64,000 nt of DNA from Thalassospira sp. (GTDB lineage: Bacteria > Pseudomonadota > Alphaproteobacteria > Rhodospirillales > Thalassospiraceae): assembly GCF_002709775.1 (NCBI RefSeq), contig NZ_PAQR01000007.1, forward strand, positions 1 to 64,000. The letters are read 5' to 3'. The notes beneath the pieces are model-generated. The model made no database searches. It saw nothing but the letters and a program-made list of their open reading frames with translations, and had not been told where the DNA came from. The position numbers and the translations under genes are program-made. This document shows, piece after piece, positions 61,179 to 64,000 of this stretch (position 1 is its first letter; each line of letters opens with the position of its first letter).

Positions 61179-62666
61179 ATGGAACAGCTCAATAACGATA
61201 TCTGCTATCAGGCACTCAAAACCCGGGACCGTCGGTTTGACGGGCGGTTTTACACCGCGGTTCGGACCACCGGGATTTTCTGTCGCCCGATCTGTCCGGC
61301 CGTCACGCCCAAGCGTGACAATGTCGAATTCTATCCCAGTGCCGAGGCCGCCATTGCACACGGCTTTCGCCCGTGCCTGCGCTGCCGGCCAGAAGCTGCA
61401 CCGGGCAGCCCGGCAAGTGCCGGTGTGCACGCCACCGTGGCCCGTGCGGTGCGGCTGATTGATCAGGGGGCGCTTGAAGATGGCTCGATCGCGGGTCTGG
61501 CAGATCGGCTTGGCGTTGGTGACCGGCATTTGCGCCGCATCTTCAAGGACCATACCGGCGTCACCCCGCAAGAACACGCCAAGGCACGGCGACTGCTGCG
61601 TGCCCGTCAGTTGATTGTCGATAGCAACCTGACCATGACTGAAATCGCCGATATTGCCGGTTTTGGCAGTTTGCGTCGCTTCAATGATGCGATGAAGCAG
61701 GCCTATGGGCAGGCGCCAACCGCGTTTCGCCGGGGCATCAAAACCAAGGCACAGGGAAAGCCCGACACGGATGATCCGTTTGCCGCGCGTAATGACGATC
61801 TGATTTTACGTCTGCGCGCCCGCCAACCGTTTGATGCCGACTATCTTCTGGCCTTCTTCCGTGCACGCGCCATTCCGGGCCTTGAGACGGTGTGTGACCG
61901 CATCTATGTGCGCGGTTTCAAGTTTGATGGTCGGGTTGGCTTGATGATCTGTCATTTCAGTGCTGATCAAAGTGGTGTGGATGTCATCCTGCGCGGCCTG
62001 GCGCGCGAAGCGGTGCTGGAGATCGGGGCACGGGTCCGCAGGCTTTTTGATCTGGATGCCGATGTGCCGTCCATCACCGCCCAATTTGCCGAGGATGCCT
62101 TGCTCGCCCCCTTGGTGGCAAAACGCCCGGGCCTTCGGGTGCCGGGATGCTGGGATCGGTTTGAACTGGCCCTGCGGGCGGTTTTGGGACAGCAGGTTTC
62201 GGTCGCGGCAGCACGCACCTTGGCCGGCCGGCTGGTGGCACGCTTTGGCGAGGCCTTGCCAGATGATCTGGTGGACGGAACCGGCATTACGCATGTGTTT
62301 CCGACGCCGCAAAGCCTGATCGGGCAGGAACTGATCCCGATTGGCCTGACCACGCGCCGGGCGCAAACCCTTGCGGATGTCATTGACCTTTTTGCCAGCC
62401 CCGATTGCGATCAGAAATCCGGGGATGAGCTGATTGCCATCATGACTGCGATCAAGGGGATTGGGCCATGGACGCTGAATTACTTTGGTCTGCGTGGGCT
62501 TGGTGATCCCGATGCCTTTCCGGCCGCCGACCTTGGCATCCTTAAGGCATCAGGCATGGGCGGCGGTCCGGACAAACCCAAGGCGCTGGAAAGCATTTCG
62601 GAAAACTGGCGGCCTTGGCGGGCCTATGCCGCGCAGTATCTTTGGTCCGCATTGGAAGGAGAATGA
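61179..62666 (+). CDS. Ada-type methylphosphotriester sensor/regulator fused to AlkA DNA glycosylase
   Basis: A 495-residue fusion. Residues 5-75 are the Ada zinc domain with Cys35, Cys39, Cys66 and Cys69 (FCRPICPA and PCLRCRP); Cys35 would accept methyl from DNA phosphotriesters. Residues 85-190 are an AraC-type double helix-turn-helix (LADRLGVGDRHLRRIFKDHTGVTPQEHAKARRL; IADIAGFGSLRRFNDAMKQAYGQAPTAFRR). The rest is AlkA, a 3-methyladenine glycosylase with helix-hairpin-helix IKGIGPWTLNYFGLRGLG and the catalytic Asp in FPAADLG. The Ada O6-methyltransferase domain is absent and is instead encoded next door. ATG 61179 is preferred over 61149. Confidence 0.93.
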   Translation: MEQLNNDICYQALKTRDRRFDGRFYTAVRTTGIFCRPICPAVTPKRDNVEFYPSAEAAIAHGFRPCLRCRPEAAPGSPASAGVHATVARAVRLIDQGALEDGSIAGLADRLGVGDRHLRRIFKDHTGVTPQEHAKARRLLRARQLIVDSNLTMTEIADIAGFGSLRRFNDAMKQAYGQAPTAFRRGIKTKAQGKPDTDDPFAARNDDLILRLRARQPFDADYLLAFFRARAIPGLETVCDRIYVRGFKFDGRVGLMICHFSADQSGVDVILRGLAREAVLEIGARVRRLFDLDADVPSITAQFAEDALLAPLVAKRPGLRVPGCWDRFELALRAVLGQQVSVAAARTLAGRLVARFGEALPDDLVDGTGITHVFPTPQSLIGQELIPIGLTTRRAQTLADVIDLFASPDCDQKSGDELIAIMTAIKGIGPWTLNYFGLRGLGDPDAFPAADLGILKASGMGGGPDKPKALESISENWRPWRAYAAQYLWSALEGE

Positions 62667-62668
62667 TG

Positions 62669-63190
62669 ATGTCCACCCAGATTAATGTCATGCGTTATGC
62701 CAGCCCGATCGGCAAACTCTCGCTTGCGAGCATTGGCTGTAAGCTGGTGCATCTTGATTTCGAAGACAATGATGACCGCCTCCACACCATCCAGAACCGC
62801 CGTTTCAAAAACCTTGAATGGGAGGAGGGCGGTACGGCCCCCGCGCCATTGATCAAGTGGTTGGATGGCTATTTCGCAGGCATCGTCGGGCCGTTGCCGA
62901 TGGACTCTATCAATATGGTCGGCACCGCGTTTCAGAAATCGGTATGGGATGCGCTGATCACGATCCCGAGTGGTCAGAGCCTGTCTTACGCCGGGTTGGC
63001 TGATCAGTTGGGCAATCCCAAGGCTGTGCGGGCCGTGGCCCGTGCCAATGCCCATAACCCGGTTTCGATTATCGTGCCCTGCCATCGGGTGATCGGATCA
63101 AACGGCACACTGACCGGCTATGCTGGCGGGCTTGAGCGCAAGAAATGGTTGCTCGATCATGAAGCCGCCATGCGGGCCAAAGCGGCCTGA
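62669..63190 (+). CDS. ogt: Methylated-DNA-[protein]-cysteine S-methyltransferase
   Basis: A 173-residue suicide enzyme that takes the methyl from O6-methylguanine onto Cys138 in IIVPCHRVIGSNG; GTLTGYAGGLERKKWLLDHE follows as usual. The wing helix is FQKSVWDALITIPSGQSLSYAGLADQLGNPKAVRAVARANAHNPV. Three ATG codons in a row (62663, 62666, 62669) follow AAGGAG; 62669 has the best spacing (7 nt). The first ATG overlaps the stop of the Ada-AlkA gene, so expression is coupled. The pair makes a compact adaptive-response operon. Confidence 0.94.
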   Translation: MSTQINVMRYASPIGKLSLASIGCKLVHLDFEDNDDRLHTIQNRRFKNLEWEEGGTAPAPLIKWLDGYFAGIVGPLPMDSINMVGTAFQKSVWDALITIPSGQSLSYAGLADQLGNPKAVRAVARANAHNPVSIIVPCHRVIGSNGTLTGYAGGLERKKWLLDHEAAMRAKAA

Positions 63191-63197
63191 AATCAAA

Positions 63198-63226
63198 AGA
63201 AAAGGCTGCCGGATGGCAGCCTTTTG
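63198..63226. terminator. Terminator between ogt and the alcohol dehydrogenase gene
   Basis: An 11-bp stem (63200-63210 with 63215-63225), loop GGAT, A run on the left and T run on the right. Confidence 0.85.
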
Positions 63227-63247
63227 TGGTCGTGATGTATCGGTCGA

Positions 63248-64000
63248 TCAGATCGACATGACAATACGGCCATCGATCTTGCCATCGCGCATACGATCAA
63301 AGATCGAGTTGATGTTTTCCATCGGCTCGGTCGTGAAGTGGGAATGCACCTTGCCGTCGCCCGCGAAATCAAGGGCTTCCTGCAAATCCGCACGGGTGCC
63401 GACAATCGATCCACGGATGGTTTTGCGCGACAGGACGGTATCGAAAATATCAAGTTCGAACGTTCCCGGGGGCAGGCCGCAAAGCGCCATCGTGCCGCCA
63501 CGGCCTAGCATGCCAACACCCTGTTTGAAGGCCGCGCGTGAAACGGCTGTGACCAGCACGCCATTGGCGCCACCCATCTGTTTTTGCACTTCGGAAACAA
63601 CATCGGCCTCGGCCGCATTCAGGGTCCAGTCGGCACCAAGGTCCTTGGCGAGTTTGAGTTTCTCATCGGCAATATCAACGGCAATGACTTTCATACCCAT
63701 GGCCTTGGCATATTGCACAGCCATGTGGCCAAGCCCGCCGACACCGGAAATCACCACGGTCTCGCCGGGTTTGCATTCGGTTTCCTTGAGCCCCTTATAG
63801 ACTGTCACACCGGCACACAGGACCGGGGCGGCATTGCCAAATTCAAGCGGGTCGGGCAGGTGGCCGACATAATCCGGATCGGCCAGAACATATTCGGCAA
63901 AGCCGCCATTGACGGAATAACCGGTATTGAGCTGTTCACCGCACAGGGTTTCCCAGCCGGTGATGCAGTGATGGCAATGACCACAGGCCGAATGCAGCCA
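63248..64000 (-). CDS. adhP: Zinc-dependent alcohol dehydrogenase (AdhP-like), 5-prime end outside the window
   Basis: The final 250 codons of a medium-chain dehydrogenase; the N-terminus lies beyond 64000. Reading from the edge, WLHSACGHCHHCITGWETLC carries the four structural-zinc cysteines. The coenzyme domain has VVISGVGGLGHMAVQYAKAMGM with the GxGxxG loop and Asp in VAVDIADEKL for NAD. NGVLVTAVSRAAFKQGVGMLGRGGTMALCGLPPG and GSIVGTRADLQEALDFAGDGKV are typical of AdhP-type ethanol dehydrogenases. It converges on ogt across a terminator. Confidence 0.92.
   Translation of the reverse strand, partial: WLHSACGHCHHCITGWETLCGEQLNTGYSVNGGFAEYVLADPDYVGHLPDPLEFGNAAPVLCAGVTVYKGLKETECKPGETVVISGVGGLGHMAVQYAKAMGMKVIAVDIADEKLKLAKDLGADWTLNAAEADVVSEVQKQMGGANGVLVTAVSRAAFKQGVGMLGRGGTMALCGLPPGTFELDIFDTVLSRKTIRGSIVGTRADLQEALDFAGDGKVHSHFTTEPMENINSIFDRMRDGKIDGRIVMSI

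Noticed and set aside
1-64000. CRISPR arrays, insertion sequences, prophage genes, tRNAs
   Set aside because: No regularly spaced repeats, transposase or integrase motifs, terminal inverted repeats around a gene, or tRNA T-loop signatures were seen by eye in the non-coding gaps.

Overview
The window reads as chromosomal DNA of an alphaproteobacterium, most likely a marine Rhodospirillales member close to Thalassospira. That genus call is inference from protein character and gene order; no search was run. Support comes from a MipZ ATPase, PutA with a divergent Lrp-type regulator, an RNase E with a large insertion in its S1 domain, clpS-clpA, an accB-accC-aat block, the rne/amidase/PBP1A/prfB order, and a GC content that looks to be in the mid 50s. 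No insertion sequence, prophage, CRISPR array, tRNA or rRNA was seen. Coding density is high and most gene ends carry Rho-independent hairpins.

Layout. 1-2571: leucine catabolism (3-methylcrotonyl-CoA carboxylase and methylglutaconyl-CoA hydratase) behind a LiuR-like operator. 2781-9803: secreted solute-binding protein, GST-kappa-like isomerase, putR/putA, BON lipoprotein. 9968-16382: bfd, leucine dehydrogenase, small and secreted proteins, an FAD oxidoreductase. 16592-19108: mipZ with a VWA and a membrane DnaJ-like gene. 19222-22930: nucleotide-sugar genes (galU, ugd, phosphomannomutase). 23017-26932: D,D-carboxypeptidase, lipoprotein, phasin-like granule protein. 27236-30532: clpS, clpA and an unknown helical protein. 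30588-30866: a long intergenic region holding a candidate sigma-54-driven small RNA. 31089-33400: Cache protein plus chemoreceptor. 33479-37400: acetyltransferases, serA, aat. 37604-41896: accC, accB, a decayed aroQ, a thiS-thiG fusion and dsbA. 41985-46641: lipoprotein, M48 protease, a gamma-glutamyltransferase-like protein, aminotransferase. 46716-57971: rne, amiC, PBP1A, phoD, prfB and a small protein. 58090-64000: deaminase, chemoreceptor, ada-alkA fusion with ogt, and the start-less end of a zinc alcohol dehydrogenase.

How genes work together. Leucine dehydrogenase and the mcc genes belong to branched-chain amino acid breakdown; PutR/PutA handles proline. ClpS, ClpA and Aat are the recognition, unfolding and tagging arms of the bacterial N-degron pathway, although they sit about 7 kb apart. 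GalU, Ugd and the phosphohexomutase feed surface polysaccharide synthesis. AmiC, PBP1A and the D,D-carboxypeptidase remodel peptidoglycan. The ada-alkA fusion and ogt form a compact alkylation-repair operon.

The points most worth a second look are (1) a degenerate aroQ at its usual place upstream of accB, (2) an approximately 112-nt sRNA candidate with a GG-N10-GC sigma-54 promoter and an upstream 28-bp perfect inverted repeat, (3) a gamma-glutamyltransferase homologue lacking the catalytic threonine, (4) paired PhaR-like palindromes upstream of an unusual phasin, and (5) the mipZ-VWA-DnaJ cluster.
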